A DNA stretch of 55,213 nt, taken from the NCBI GenBank assembly GCA_963693365.1, contig CAVNZM010000028.1, forward strand, positions 1-55,213, written 5' to 3'. Shown here piece after piece: positions 15,953-25,556 of this stretch. This DNA comes from Amoebidium appalachense (taxonomy: Eukaryota; Ichthyosporea). Both the position numbers and the translations under genes were made by a program. Below the pieces are notes generated by a model. The model was not told where the DNA came from. It saw only the letters and a list, made by a program, of their open reading frames with translations, and did no database searches. The number at the start of each line of letters is the position of its first letter. Within the stretch, counting starts at the first letter, position 1.

Positions 15953-16666
15953 ATGGGCGACTGTGGCAACAGCACGACCACGACGCTGCAAAACATCGTC
16001 CGCAATTCCGTGTCCACGAGCATCAAGGTTGATCAGAGCGTAAGCGCCTCAACCATGACGGACCAGAAGATGACGATCTCGGGTCTCACGGGTACGGACC
16101 TCGGCGAAATTAATCAGCTCCAGCGCGTCAAGATCAACATCAAGGCCATACAGAAGACCCAGAGCACGAACGAGTTCAAGAGTAAGTTGGAAGCGGAGCT
16201 CAACGAGAAACTCAAGCAGAAGACCGAGCTGGGCAGCAGCGGCAAGAACTCCAGCGACACGTTCTCGCAGAACATCAACGACTTCGCCTTCAATGCTACA
16301 CGCGCGTTTGACAGCTCGCTGACCCTCATGATGAACGCGAAGCAGGAGATGGAGATCAAAGACAACAGCGACCTGAAAATCAAGAAAATCAATCAGGTAC
16401 AGACCATCGAAGCGCTGGCCGAGCTCATGTCGGAGAACATCATGAACGACAAGGCGGTCCAGGAGTCGGCTGCAAAGCTGGAGAAGATTACCGAACAGTC
16501 GAGCGAGGGTCTTGCCGGCATGTTTGGTGCGTTCGGTGGGATGCTCAAGGTCGTCGCCGTCGTTTTGGTGCTTGCCATCGTGGGGTATCTGCTGTTCCGC
16601 TTATTAGGCATGCCAAAGACGAATGCCGGCACGGCACAAGGCATGCCCCGCGGCATGTATTACTAA
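15953..16666 (+). CDS. Myristoylated L1/F9-like membrane protein
   Basis: 237 residues starting MGDCGNSTTTT, which gives an N-terminal Gly for myristoylation. The body is helical and rich in Ser, Thr, Asn and Gln, and a single transmembrane span lies near residues 199-219, followed by a short Gly/Met-rich tail. This layout matches the poxvirus L1/F9-type family, which is conserved in NCLDVs and belongs to the entry-fusion apparatus or virion membrane. Only two Cys are visible near the N-terminus, fewer than in the poxvirus members. The ATG at 15953 was chosen over 15917 because it exposes the myristoylation Gly. Confidence 0.75.
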   Translation: MGDCGNSTTTTLQNIVRNSVSTSIKVDQSVSASTMTDQKMTISGLTGTDLGEINQLQRVKINIKAIQKTQSTNEFKSKLEAELNEKLKQKTELGSSGKNSSDTFSQNINDFAFNATRAFDSSLTLMMNAKQEMEIKDNSDLKIKKINQVQTIEALAELMSENIMNDKAVQESAAKLEKITEQSSEGLAGMFGAFGGMLKVVAVVLVLAIVGYLLFRLLGMPKTNAGTAQGMPRGMYY

Positions 16667-16670
16667 TTGG

Positions 16671-16859
16671 TCACGTCGCTCCGTCCGTCCCTCCACAAAC
16701 CTCCCGTCGGAGGTCGTGGGGTACGGCCAGGCGCACGCGCACGTCCTCCTTGCCTTCCACGCGCGCCCGCAGTGCCTCAAGCAGCCGGTGCACGCGCTCG
16801 AACTCCATGCTCATGACCTGCGAGAGTGCGTCCACTGGATCCTTGCCATCCATACCCAT
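16671..16859 (-). CDS. Small helical protein
   Basis: 62 residues from the ATG at 16859. It is amphipathic through the middle (VMSMEFERVHRLLEALRARV) and may form a short coiled coil. The start is divergent from the next gene with about 30 bases between them. No family recognised; the short length makes it a moderate call. Confidence 0.45.
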   Translation of the reverse strand: MGMDGKDPVDALSQVMSMEFERVHRLLEALRARVEGKEDVRVRLAVPHDLRREVCGGTDGAT

Positions 16860-16891
16860 ACCGCCCCATTTTATTGCAACGCACGGCATAC

Positions 16892-17410
16892 ATGGAGATC
16901 CCCACACGCTACCATGCCGCCGGCGGTCCGTTCTACGACAAGCTCATGGCCAGGGAGAACATGGCGCGGCTCCAACAGGCCCTCCCGTTCCACGCGGACT
17001 GGGCCGATCTCCATGACGCCATGACCACCGCGTACAACACCGTGTTCGCCCACGGCGGCTTCAGCGTGCGTGGCGACGCCGCCATCGAAGCAACCGTCTC
17101 GCTCGCGGCGGAGACGCTGACGGACCAGCACCGGGCCGCCCAGGCCCTGGCCGACTCGTTGTACAACATCGACCAGGCCCGCACGCGGAACCCCGCCATG
17201 GCGCCCCGCCCCCAGGTGGCCGTCCCCGGGAAGGCGCGCTCCCACAAACGCGTGGCGCCGCCGCCTCGCACCGCCGACCGCTACAACCAGGACGCGCGCG
17301 TGGTCACCACGCCCCATTCCAACCGCTCGCTGACCCCCGCCGAGCTCCGCCAGATGCGCGGGGTCGCGACCGTGGAGCTCTCGGACACCATCCTGAAGTC
17401 CATGCTGTGA
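16892..17410 (+). CDS. Unknown 172-residue protein
   Basis: The N-terminal two-thirds are helical and the C-terminal third is basic and Pro-rich, with GKARSHKRVAPPPRTADRY, followed by a short helix. No recognisable motif. The start was chosen at the ATG 16892, directly after a TTTTATTGC promoter-like stretch. Confidence 0.65.
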   Translation: MEIPTRYHAAGGPFYDKLMARENMARLQQALPFHADWADLHDAMTTAYNTVFAHGGFSVRGDAAIEATVSLAAETLTDQHRAAQALADSLYNIDQARTRNPAMAPRPQVAVPGKARSHKRVAPPPRTADRYNQDARVVTTPHSNRSLTPAELRQMRGVATVELSDTILKSML

Positions 17411-17440
17411 GAGGGTCTGGTCTCGCGAACCCTTCACGGG

Positions 17441-17448
17441 TATAAATT
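17441..17448 (+). promoter_or_regulatory. TATA box (TATAAATT) of the KilA-N gene
   Basis: TATAAATT lies 78 bases before the ATG at 17526. The intervening leader is pyrimidine-rich, as in many eukaryotic 5' untranslated regions. Confidence 0.5.
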
Positions 17449-17525
17449 CGCGCACCAGCTCAGACAAAGCCCAGTCTCTTCTGCAAGGCTTTTTCTCAAC
17501 CTCTCTCTTTCCACCCAACATCGAC

Positions 17526-18809
17526 ATGGACATCGACATGGTCGCTCCCGCCGCTCCCGCTGTGCCAGCCCCTGCCGCTGCCAGCACCATTCCAGCTTAC
17601 CCCGCGTTCAAGGAGGTGCGCGCCCCGCCCGCCATGGACTTCGGTGAGAAGGTGCTGACGGTAACGACGACCTACCCCAACGGCCACGTCTACTTCAACG
17701 GCACCATGCTGTGCAACTTGGGGCGCGAGTACAACACCGAGAAGACGGGGGATGGCGCGGAGAAGAAGGTTGTCCTTTGGAGCCGCAAGAACGCCGATCT
17801 TATCGGCAAAGTTGTAGAGCGTTTGAACTCAACTCTGACTCCTCCCGCTGGCGGGCTCCATGTCGATGAAAACGGACCGGTGCCCACAGGCACCGCTCGT
17901 CACGTGACCATCGGTGACGTCATCGACACCGCCCATGCCAACAAGAAGTCCGGCGACGCGGCGCTGCGCGGCACGTTCGTGCACATCGCGCTGTTCCCGG
18001 CGCTTGCCCGCTACGTCTCGACCGACTTTGCCGTGCACACGGACGCGCTGCTGTCCCGCATGTTCACGGGCGACTACACGGTGCTCGCCGATGTCATCGA
18101 CATCTGCGACGGGTACAACGGCGCCAAGACCCACCAGATGGCCATCGACATGGACCAGGTCCGTGCCGCCCGTGCCGAGTCCGTGCCCATGGACGTCGAC
18201 ATGGTCGACCGCGTCACCAGCCTCGTGCAGCGCACCATGATGGACGTGGTCAACCAGAACACGGAGCTGGTGCGCAAGAACATGCACCTGGTGGAGCAGA
18301 ACAGCGAGCTGATGGTCCGGTACGAGGGGCTCGTCGCGAAATACGACGAGGCCCTGCACCAGGCACTTGCCGTCACCAAGAACCTGTTCCAGGAGCCATA
18401 CCCGCAGCGCGCGCTGGCACTGCCCCCCTACATCATGCCCGACGACAGCTGCGCCGACACCGAGTACGGGCGCACGCTCGTCAAGCACACCATGGACGAC
18501 ATGGCCAAGATCCTGGCCCCGTGGCTCAAGGAGATGGACGTGCCCGACATCCAGCTGCACATCGGCAGGCTCGTGGACATCGACGAGGCCAGATGCAAGG
18601 AGCTCAAGATCCACCGCAAGACTTCGGTGACGTTCCTGACGGCCATCTACGGCGCGTGCAAGATCCGGTGGTCACTCTGCAACGCCACGCATTTGACGTG
18701 GCGCCAGTTTTATTTGCTCGTGGCGCGTTTCAACGAGCTGGCCTCCGGTGCTGGCACCGAGGCGCTCGAGTCTAGGGCACGCGATCTTTGCGTGCGCTTT
18801 GGGTTTTAG
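17526..18809 (+). CDS. KilA-N domain protein with coiled coil
   Basis: 427 residues. A Pro/Ala-rich N-terminus (1-35) is followed by the KilA-N core: GHVYFNGTMLCNLGREYN near residue 56, and later RGTFVHIALFPALARYVS with FAVHTDALLSRMF, the typical G-T-F/W-V-H...A...W/Y-V-S pattern. A coiled coil spans about residues 215-275. The C-terminal helical domain is shared with the paralog at 44039-45487. KilA-N proteins bind DNA and are common multi-copy genes in NCLDVs. An AATAAA follows the stop. Confidence 0.85.
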   Translation: MDIDMVAPAAPAVPAPAAASTIPAYPAFKEVRAPPAMDFGEKVLTVTTTYPNGHVYFNGTMLCNLGREYNTEKTGDGAEKKVVLWSRKNADLIGKVVERLNSTLTPPAGGLHVDENGPVPTGTARHVTIGDVIDTAHANKKSGDAALRGTFVHIALFPALARYVSTDFAVHTDALLSRMFTGDYTVLADVIDICDGYNGAKTHQMAIDMDQVRAARAESVPMDVDMVDRVTSLVQRTMMDVVNQNTELVRKNMHLVEQNSELMVRYEGLVAKYDEALHQALAVTKNLFQEPYPQRALALPPYIMPDDSCADTEYGRTLVKHTMDDMAKILAPWLKEMDVPDIQLHIGRLVDIDEARCKELKIHRKTSVTFLTAIYGACKIRWSLCNATHLTWRQFYLLVARFNELASGAGTEALESRARDLCVRFGF

Positions 18810-18829
18810 TAACAAGCAATAAAGGGTTC

Positions 18830-19105
18830 CTACCACGAGATCGTGAGCTCCTCCCCCCGCCGTGTCACCACGAACCGCCGCGCGCGCAGCCGCCGCGCAA
18901 GCATGTTGCCCACCGCCTCCACGTCGTACACCGTCGTCCCCGTGGGCATGTGGTACACCACCACGCGCTCGCCCATGCGTGCGCGCCACTCGATGCTGCG
19001 GTACGCGTTGGCGAGCAGCGCCTGCACCACCTGCTCGCGGTGCCGGTCCACCGCTCCGGACATGCTCTTGGCGCTGGCCGCGGTTAGTGTGCTTTTGCCC
19101 TCCAT
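18830..19105 (-). CDS. Small mixed alpha/beta protein
   Basis: 91 residues. A helix-rich first half with LLANAYRSIEWRARM is followed by strands GERVVVYHMPTGTTVYDVE and a basic end (RRLRARRFVVTRRGEE). No family recognised. Tail-to-tail with the KilA-N gene and divergent from the Pro-rich gene, whose ATG is 20 bases away. Confidence 0.6.
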   Translation of the reverse strand: MEGKSTLTAASAKSMSGAVDRHREQVVQALLANAYRSIEWRARMGERVVVYHMPTGTTVYDVEAVGNMLARRLRARRFVVTRRGEELTISW

Positions 19106-19125
19106 GTTTTATCGGGCCCTATACT

Positions 19126-19782
19126 ATGTCCTCAGACATTTTGTCCGTGATCGCGCGCGAGCCGAAGCGGAAGCCCATTGCCCGCCCCACTTCCCCCAAG
19201 GCCTCCATGCCGCGCAGCCGGCTCGGCCTGCGCGAGGACACCCCGACACCCCCGGACTCGCCGCCCCCGCAGTTCAGGGTCGCGGACGACCGCAGGTACG
19301 ACGCGGACGCACACGAGGACATCCGGCCCGAGGACTCGGTCAGCAACGTCGGCCGCATCCGCCCGAGCTCTCCGGAGTCGGAGCTGCTCGAGGCCATGAG
19401 GAACGACGAGCCAGACTACCAGCCGTCTCTCGCCCCCCGGGCCCCGCCCCGCTCCCCCACCGCCCCCCCAGCCCGAACAACCACCGCCCATGGACGGTTA
19501 TGCCGTCGGCGACTACTCGTCCGGCTCGTACGGGCTCCACGACGGCCATCCCGTCCAGCTGCCCCTTCAGCCGCCAGGCTCGTTTGGGGGCCCACCTCCG
19601 GGCGCGATGTACCCCCCACAGATGCACATGGGCCACGGCCACCAGCAGCGCCCCCGGGGCCCCCCCCCCGCGGGGGCCGCGGGCGGGCCCCCCCGGGGGG
19701 CGGGCCCCGGGGGGGGGGGGGCCGCCGCCCCCCCCCCCCCCCCCCGGGGGGGCCCCCCCCCCCCCGCGCGGGGGCCTTCGGG

Positions 19783-19873
<91 letters not shown>

Positions 19874-20072
19874 CTCACCGAGGAGCAGCTGCGCATCCAC
19901 AACCTCATCACGGGAACCGTCGAGGCACCCCACGAGTACGATGTCCGCAAGCGCCACTACGACCCCATCTCCGGGGCCAACAGCATCGTCTCCGACACCG
20001 GCTCTATCAAGACGCGCAAGAAGGCCAACGAAGATCCAGGTGGACGCCGAGGACATCGTCCGGCTGTTTTAG
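19126..20072 (+). pseudogene. Pro-rich protein, broken in at least two places
   Basis: Begins MSSDILSVIAREPKRKP and continues as a polar Pro/Arg-rich protein to about 19460, where the good reading frame changes at a C7 run (19463-19469). The new frame (MDGYAVGDYSSGSYG...) runs into 220 bases of nearly pure G/C sequence and 86 consecutive C, then resumes as TEEQLRIHNLITGTVEAPHE. Near 20030 it changes frame again and ends IQVDAEDIVRLF at a TAG directly abutting the next gene's stop. The protein-like quality of each piece suggests one gene of about 315 residues that is either miscalled in homopolymers or recently broken. Confidence 0.6.
19646..19872. repeat. G/C-only low complexity with an 86-base poly-C run
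   Basis: Almost every base from 19646 to 19872 is G or C, ending in 86 uninterrupted C (19787-19872). In frame it would code for Gly/Ala/Pro and then polyproline. Such a run is hard to replicate or sequence, so its length is unreliable. Confidence 0.8.
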
Positions 20073-23000
20073 CTACTCGAAGCGCGGCCGCTTGGCGTCC
20101 TGTGCGGCCAATAGTGCACCCGCAAACCCCCGGGACTGGTCCCGTTTGATCCGGCCGATGTAGGCGTGCACGGCTGGTCCGTCGCTGCGGAACTCGTTCG
20201 CCGTGATGGCGGCCACGGGCTTCGTCACATAAAGATATGCCAACACCTCCTTGAGCAGCTTGACCACCTCCGCCAACTGGCTGGGCACGGTCATCTTGTA
20301 GGCCTCGCGCAGGACCGCCACGTCGCGGCTGCTGACTGCAAAGGCTTCGACGTGCTCGCGGTAGCGCCTGCCCATGTCGTCCATCACCTTGCGCAGGTGC
20401 TCCTCGCGGGCCGCATCCGCGTTGGTCGCGGCGGTCGTGCGCGCCAACAGCGAGGCGTTGGTTTTGGCAAGTGTGTCCAGGGCATCGGCAAAGTTCTGGG
20501 CCAGGTACTGGAGCCGTTTGCGGTGGTCGGCGACCGTGCGCTCAAAGTGTGACCGCAGCGCGGCCTCGCGGCTGATCAAGGTGACGTTCAGCGTCGCCTG
20601 GTCGGACAGCGCGTTCGCTTTCTCCCGGTACGCTTTGAGCTGGACGGACTGTTCCGTATGGTCCGCGAGCAAGCCCTGCAGTGTTTTGACATTCTCTCGT
20701 AGGGGCGCCAGTTCCTGATCCCTGCTTTTCAACTCGACGTAGGCGTCTTTAAGGAGCCCCTCCTTTCTTTCGATTTCCGCCTCGCAGAGTTCCAACTTAT
20801 TGCGCGTCTGCGCCATCGTCTTCGACGTCTGTCGGTTGACGGCCATTTCCTGTGCCAACTGGGCCTTCAGAACCGCTATGTCTCGGCCGGCTCTCCGCAT
20901 CACGCCGGTCGGTGTGTCCAGGGGCTTTCCGGGTTTGTCGCCGTCGCCGCCCTCACCGAGAGCCGCGAACGCGGTTTGGTATTCCAATTCGGCGTCGATT
21001 ATAGCACTCGCCTGTTCGATGGCCTTGATCAAGGTCTTGGTTTTGGTCTTTGAAGGTGTGGTGACCAATTTGTTGACAAGGGGGAGGAACCAGTAGTGTA
21101 TTAAAGAAAATAGGTCCTCGGTCGATTTTACACGATTCGCATCATCGCGTGCGTACGCTTGATCGATGTATCTGTTTAACTCTGATATGCGTCTCTCCAT
21201 CTCTGCGTCATTTGCTTTCGCCGCTTGCACTATTCTTTCAAGGGCTAAATTTTGCTTGAGAAGCTCCTTCTCCCCTTTTTTCACCTGCGATTCCGAGTCC
21301 GCGGCTCGGGCTTTGAGCTCGCGCATTTCCATGTCCCACTGGGCGCGCTGTTGTTGCTGTTCTTCCTGTAGCGATTCCAATTCGCTCTTCAGATTCTCCT
21401 GCTCCTGCAAGGTTCCTACTTTGACTGTGGTAAGTTCTTTGACTTGCCGCCGAAGGTCCTGGGCATCACGTTCCAATCGATCCCTCTCGGTGGTGCGTTC
21501 GTTTATCTGTTTGTCCTTCGCCACCAACTGCCCCTGAAAATGCTGTAGCTTGGTTTCGAGTGTTTTGACCATTTCTTCCCTTTCTTCCAGCTTTCTCTGA
21601 AGCCCGGCCCTTTCGTTTGCCAAATGCGGTAGCTCGGTGTCGAGTTTCTTGACCGATTCTTCCCTTTCTTCCAGCTTTCTCTGAAGCCCGGCCCTTTCGT
21701 TTGCCAAATGCTGTAGCTCGGTGTCGAGTTTCTTGACAGATTCTTCCCTTTCTTCCAGCTTTCTCTGAAGCCCGGAAATCTCCAATTTGCACGACGACAG
21801 CTCTTCCGCGCGTTTTCTGTCTTCTTCGATAGACTTCTTCTGATCTTCAAGCCTGTCTGCTTTGCACCCCCGCAGCTGCTCTTCCATTTCTTTCGTTTGT
21901 CGAAGCAGGCGTTCATTGTCGCCTTCTAACCGCTGTCTATCGGCCTTCTGCTTTTCTTCTAGTTCCCTCTCCATGGCCGCCAACCGCTTCTCCGCAGCCT
22001 TGGCTTCTTCGCGTTGCTGATCGCCGGCACCCCGCAGTTGCGCGAGGGTATCCAACCGCGCTTGGTGTTCAGCAATTTGCATCTTGTAATCCGCCAGCTT
22101 CGCCTGAGCAGCCGCCTGAGCGGCATCAAACCCACCAGAAGCAGCTTGCCATCCGTTTAACTGTGATGTGAGATCTGCGATCTGGGCGTCCTTGTCGTTA
22201 GATGCGATTTGCCATCCAACCAAGTGTTGTTGGAGGGTTGCGATCTGGGCGTCCTTGTCGTTAGATGCGTTTTCCGCTATAGTCAACTGCGATGTCAGAT
22301 CTGCGATCCGGGCGTCCTTGTCGTTAGAAGCGTTTGTCAGATCATGTTGGGGGTTGCGATCCGGGCGTCCTTGTCGTTAGATGCGTTTTCCGCTATAGTC
22401 AACTGCGATGTCAGATCTGCGATCCGGGCGTCCTTGTCGTTAGATGCGTTTGTCAGATCTGCGATCCGGGCGTCCTTGTCGTTAGATGCGTTTTGACATC
22501 CAACCAACTGACGTTGGAGGGTTGCGATCTGGGCGTCCTTGTCGTTCGATGCGTTTTGACATCCAACCAACTGACGTTGGAGGGTTGCGATCTGGGCGTC
22601 CTTGCCGTTAAATGCGTTTTCCGCTATAGTCAACTGCGATGTCAGATCTGCGATCCGGGCGTCCTTGCTGTTAAATGCGTTTTCCGCTATAGTCAACTGC
22701 GATGTCAGATCTGCGATCCGGGCGTCCTTGTCGTCAGATGCGTTTTGACATCCAACCAACTGATGTTGGAGGGTTGCGATCTGGTGCTCCCCTTCACGTT
22801 CCTTCGAATTCGCGGTTCTTAGGTCAGCCTCCAAATCTCGTACCCTTGCCGCAAGCCTTCCTCCATCGACCACCTGAGCCTTTAAGCGGTCTATTTCGCG
22901 GTCTTTGTCGTGTATCTGCTTTTTAAGTTTCCTTACCTCCGTGTTTAACATGGTCGTCACCATGCTCGTTTGGTTGATGACCGCCACTTCTCTATTTTCC

Positions 23001-23555
23001 GCCAGGTCCGGCGCACGGGGCATGGCCCGCCAGGGGGCCCCCCCCCCGACTCCGCGCACGGACGGCCCGCGAGGCACGGGCGGCCTGCGGGGACGGGGGT
23101 CTGCACGTGACCGGTCCAAGGGATCTGTGGTGGCGCCGTCTGTCAACGCGGGCGCGTCGGACCGTGTGTGCCCGTGCACCAATCTTGCATCCCCAACGTC
23201 GCCACCGGTGCCTCTATGGGGGGATCTGTGGTGGCGCCGTCTGTCAACGCGAGCGCGTCGGACACGGTCTGTTCTTGGGAGGGGTCTCCGGTGGCGCCGT
23301 CTGTCAACGCGAGCGCGTCGGACACGGTCTGTTCTTGGGAGGGGTCTCCGGTGGCGCCGTCTGTCTACGTTTGCCGTCTCTGTCCAACAGTGCGAGCACA
23401 CCGGCGACGGAGTCAACCACAGGTTTTTTATGAACCGGGTTTTCGAGATCGCTTATTTGGGGGCGTTTCCGGTTCGCAGCGGGACTGTTGGTCGCCTCTG
23501 TTTCGACCGCCGCGGTACCTTCGACAACACCGTGCGAGCCGCCTGTGCCCGACAT
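20073..23555 (-). CDS. Long repetitive coiled-coil protein, frame broken
   Basis: The largest gene in the window if continuous. The main frame (22286 to 20073, 737 residues) is a long Glu/Lys/Gln coiled coil with a C-terminal helical domain. Its upstream continuation (23023 to 22337) lies one frame off and carries the same 21-residue repeats, so a shift occurred inside the repeats near 22340. Further upstream a natural N-terminus (from the ATG 23555, MSGTGGSHGVVEG) and a repeated ALTDGAT/TDGATTDP peptide appear in changing frames. The first uninterrupted start for the coiled coil is the ATG at 23023. Probably a structural, tegument-like or fibrous protein; function not recognised. Confidence 0.7.
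21560..21790 (-). repeat. 84-bp (28-residue) coiled-coil repeats
   Basis: Three near-identical 84-bp units inside the coiled-coil gene, each with GLQRKLEEREE followed by TELQHLANER-like sequence. The unit is four heptads, so the coiled-coil register is preserved. Confidence 0.8.
22150..22785 (-). repeat. 63-bp (21-residue) repeats of two types
   Basis: About ten tandem units of 63 bases, or fractions of it, coding for NASNDKDA plus either ATLQRQLVGCQ or ADLTSQLTIAE. Each unit is three heptads. One shortened unit near 22335-22350 shifts the frame, as expected from unequal recombination or replication slippage within the array. Confidence 0.85.
23121..23380 (-). repeat. 60-bp repeats at the coiled-coil gene's N-terminus
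   Basis: The element GTGGCGCCGTCTGTCAACG recurs at 23131, 23231 and 23291, with a variant at 23351. The last three units are exactly 60 bases apart and the first gap is 100. On the coding strand the unit gives ALTDGAT. The frame changes between units. Confidence 0.75.
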
Positions 23556-23573
23556 TAATACTGGTCGCACACA

Positions 23574-23822
23574 TTATTGTCGTGCACTCGCCGCCACCAT
23601 GGCCCCAATCTCCAGCATCGGTGGGGGTGGTACCTGTACGTCCGTGCACGCCTGGCCCACAGGTGCGCCGCCCACACATGGCATTATAACCGGAAGGGCG
23701 TACTTGAGACCCCGAACGTTAACACCCTCGGGGATGGCCTGGGGCATGCGCGCCCGCCAGTCCAACAACTCGTCGCGGACGCGTGCAATGTCGGTGACTA
23801 GGTTGCGCTCACGGGGTTCCAT
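23574..23822 (-). CDS. Small protein, unknown
   Basis: 82 residues from the ATG at 23822. Helical N-terminus with RERNLVTDIARVRDELLDW, then a mixed C-terminus ending in a Pro run and a short helix. No family recognised. Lies 18 bases upstream of the start of the long coiled-coil gene on the same strand. Confidence 0.55.
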   Translation of the reverse strand: MEPRERNLVTDIARVRDELLDWRARMPQAIPEGVNVRGLKYALPVIMPCVGGAPVGQACTDVQVPPPPMLEIGAMVAASARQ

Positions 23823-23858
23823 AGCCCCTCGGCACGATTTTATTGCATTCTCGTGTAC

Positions 23859-24104
23859 ATGTCGCTGGCAGAGGCGAAAGCACAAATGTACAGACGCTAC
23901 AGCGAAGTCTACGAATCCGACCCCGCGCTCATCAAGAGGGTGGTGGATTCAAAGTTTGAGCTCATGAAAAAGAAGGCCAGGCTAAACGCCCGCAGGGCTA
24001 ACGGCAAGGCACTGAGCTACGATCCGGACACAAACACCTACTACTTTGGGGGCTCTTGCGAGCTGCTGTACGGCACACGCGATGAATGTCGCGGGTTCTA
24101 CTAA
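23859..24104 (+). CDS. Small basic protein, unknown
   Basis: 81 residues. A Lys/Arg-rich helix (KFELMKKKARLNARRANGKA) is followed by DPDTNTYYFGGSCELLYGTRDECRGF, with two Cys near the end. No family recognised. Tail-to-tail with the primase gene; the 82-base gap includes a TTTATTTG stretch that on the minus strand is a poly(A) signal-like CAAATAAA. Confidence 0.6.
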   Translation: MSLAEAKAQMYRRYSEVYESDPALIKRVVDSKFELMKKKARLNARRANGKALSYDPDTNTYYFGGSCELLYGTRDECRGFY

Positions 24105-24186
24105 TACATCCAAACAACCCCTACACCGACAATTGTTCGTTGCTTCTTTATTTGACGACACCCGTTCTACCAGAGAAGGGCAACCG

Positions 24187-25281
24187 TCACCCGCTGGCCC
24201 GCACGCTCACGTACCACTCGTGCACCTCCTCCACCCCCTGCACAGTCCAGGGCACATACGCCACTGTCTTGCGCCGCCCGCCCTCCATGCAGTTCTCGTC
24301 CTCGCAGAGCAGCTTGGCCCCGTCCGCGCCCAGCATCACCGCCACCCGCCGCCAGCGGTGGTACCCGTCCTTGCGCGGACAGTACCGACACGAGGTCTGC
24401 ACCAACACCGCATCGCCCCCGAACACCTTGAAGCTCTCGCCCTCGAGGATGTCCTGGTCGGAAACCCCCAGCAGCCAGCCCAGCACGCTCAGGTCCGGGA
24501 GCACCCTGCCACCGACCTGCCGCCGCCCGCTGCGCACGTGCCGCTGGGGGTGTGGCGTGGGCGGGCGGCTACCGTCGTCGACACGAACGAGGCACAGACG
24601 AATGGCCTCCGCGCGGTCGGCCCGGAGCCGCGCCAGCGCCGTCGCGTCCATCATCGCCATGTCGCTCTCAACACGGTACACGGCCTCCAGCCCGTACTCG
24701 CGCCCGACGTGCCGGCCGTTCTGGGCCTTGCTGCAGTAGAGGATCCGCAGCGACCCCTCGAATGGCTTGGGGTCCAGGTATCGGGTCCACTCGGATCCCG
24801 TCATCGACGACAGGCTGTCCAGCACCCACCGCGCCATGGGCGCGTCCACGGCGAGGTCCGGCACGTGCACGTGGTACCCGCTCTTGCTCCCCTCGTGGCA
24901 TGCAGCAAACAGGATCAGTCCGTTTTCCGGAACGACCCCCAGCACCGCGAGCGACTGCGCCACGTCGTCAACCAACCGGGCCCGGTCCGCGGCCTCGGGC
25001 AGGTGGGGCAGGTCCAGGTCAATAAAGAACTTGAATCGGTGGGTCACCACCTCGCACAGATACTCGCTGTTGCCCTCCTCGAACTCCTCTGCCAGGTACC
25101 GCGGAAGCTTGGACGCGACGGGCTCCGGGAGCGTGTACCGTCCGCTGGCCATGCACACGTGCGTCGCCACCTCGTTGAAGCGGTACTTGGGCAGGATGCG
25201 CTGGTGCAATCGCGATGCGTAGTGGGCCTTGCACGCCTCCAGCGCAGCGTCCACTGGCGGCGCCATCAGCATAGCGGACAT
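24187..25281 (-). CDS. Archaeo-eukaryotic primase (AEP/PrimPol-like)
   Basis: 364 residues. The AEP catalytic signature is clear: FKFFIDLD with Asp88 and Asp90 (motif I), SGYHVHV with Ser134/His137/His139 (motif II), and a later Asp (about 170) before GSLRILYC (motif III). A C-terminal zinc-binding part carries CRYC near residue 300 and CEDENC near residue 330. It would make primers for viral DNA replication. It is separate from the SF3 helicase at 38854-40413, whereas many NCLDVs fuse the two. A minus-strand TATAAA lies at 25341-25346, 60 bases upstream. Confidence 0.88.
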   Translation of the reverse strand: MSAMLMAPPVDAALEACKAHYASRLHQRILPKYRFNEVATHVCMASGRYTLPEPVASKLPRYLAEEFEEGNSEYLCEVVTHRFKFFIDLDLPHLPEAADRARLVDDVAQSLAVLGVVPENGLILFAACHEGSKSGYHVHVPDLAVDAPMARWVLDSLSSMTGSEWTRYLDPKPFEGSLRILYCSKAQNGRHVGREYGLEAVYRVESDMAMMDATALARLRADRAEAIRLCLVRVDDGSRPPTPHPQRHVRSGRRQVGGRVLPDLSVLGWLLGVSDQDILEGESFKVFGGDAVLVQTSCRYCPRKDGYHRWRRVAVMLGADGAKLLCEDENCMEGGRRKTVAYVPWTVQGVEEVHEWYVSVRASG

Positions 25282-25556
25282 GGTAATCTAGTCGGCGAAC
25301 TTTGTGTAGATTGGTCAGGCGTCCTATGACCGGAGGCGCATTTATAAGATGGCGTCATGGCGAGGCGGGATCCGGTGACGTCATGCGGATCCGGTGACGT
25401 CACGAGCAGACTGGCATGCGATATTAATGCGCGTAGGGGCATGGAGCGCGGCGATCCCGGATTGCGTGCGCGCATGGGGGCATATGGCGTGGTCGCCGAC
25501 CACCTGCGGGCCTGGTCGGGTGTCGCGCGGTCCTTTTCGGGGCTTTCGTCCACCGC
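25282..25556. promoter_or_regulatory. Divergent promoter with two TGACGTCA palindromes
   Basis: 275 bases between the primase and RING gene starts. Contains TATAAA on the minus strand (25341-25346) and two TGACGTCA palindromes (25376-25383 and 25395-25402), each preceded by GGATCCGG, a 19-base direct repeat. TGACGTCA is the CRE/ATF site of eukaryotic bZIP factors. Confidence 0.5.

Noticed and set aside
18843-20163. Long plus-strand frames through the poly-C region, over 400 codons
   Set aside because: They are open because G/C low-complexity DNA has no stop codons; the real pieces are the short sensible segments annotated as the broken Pro-rich gene.
23488-23967. Plus-strand frame of 159 codons near the coiled-coil gene start
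   Set aside because: It crosses the starts of two better minus-strand genes and one plus-strand gene and has a random-like composition.
24046-25329. 427-codon plus-strand frame opposite the primase
   Set aside because: His/Arg/Pro-rich antisense shadow of the primase, which carries clear catalytic motifs.
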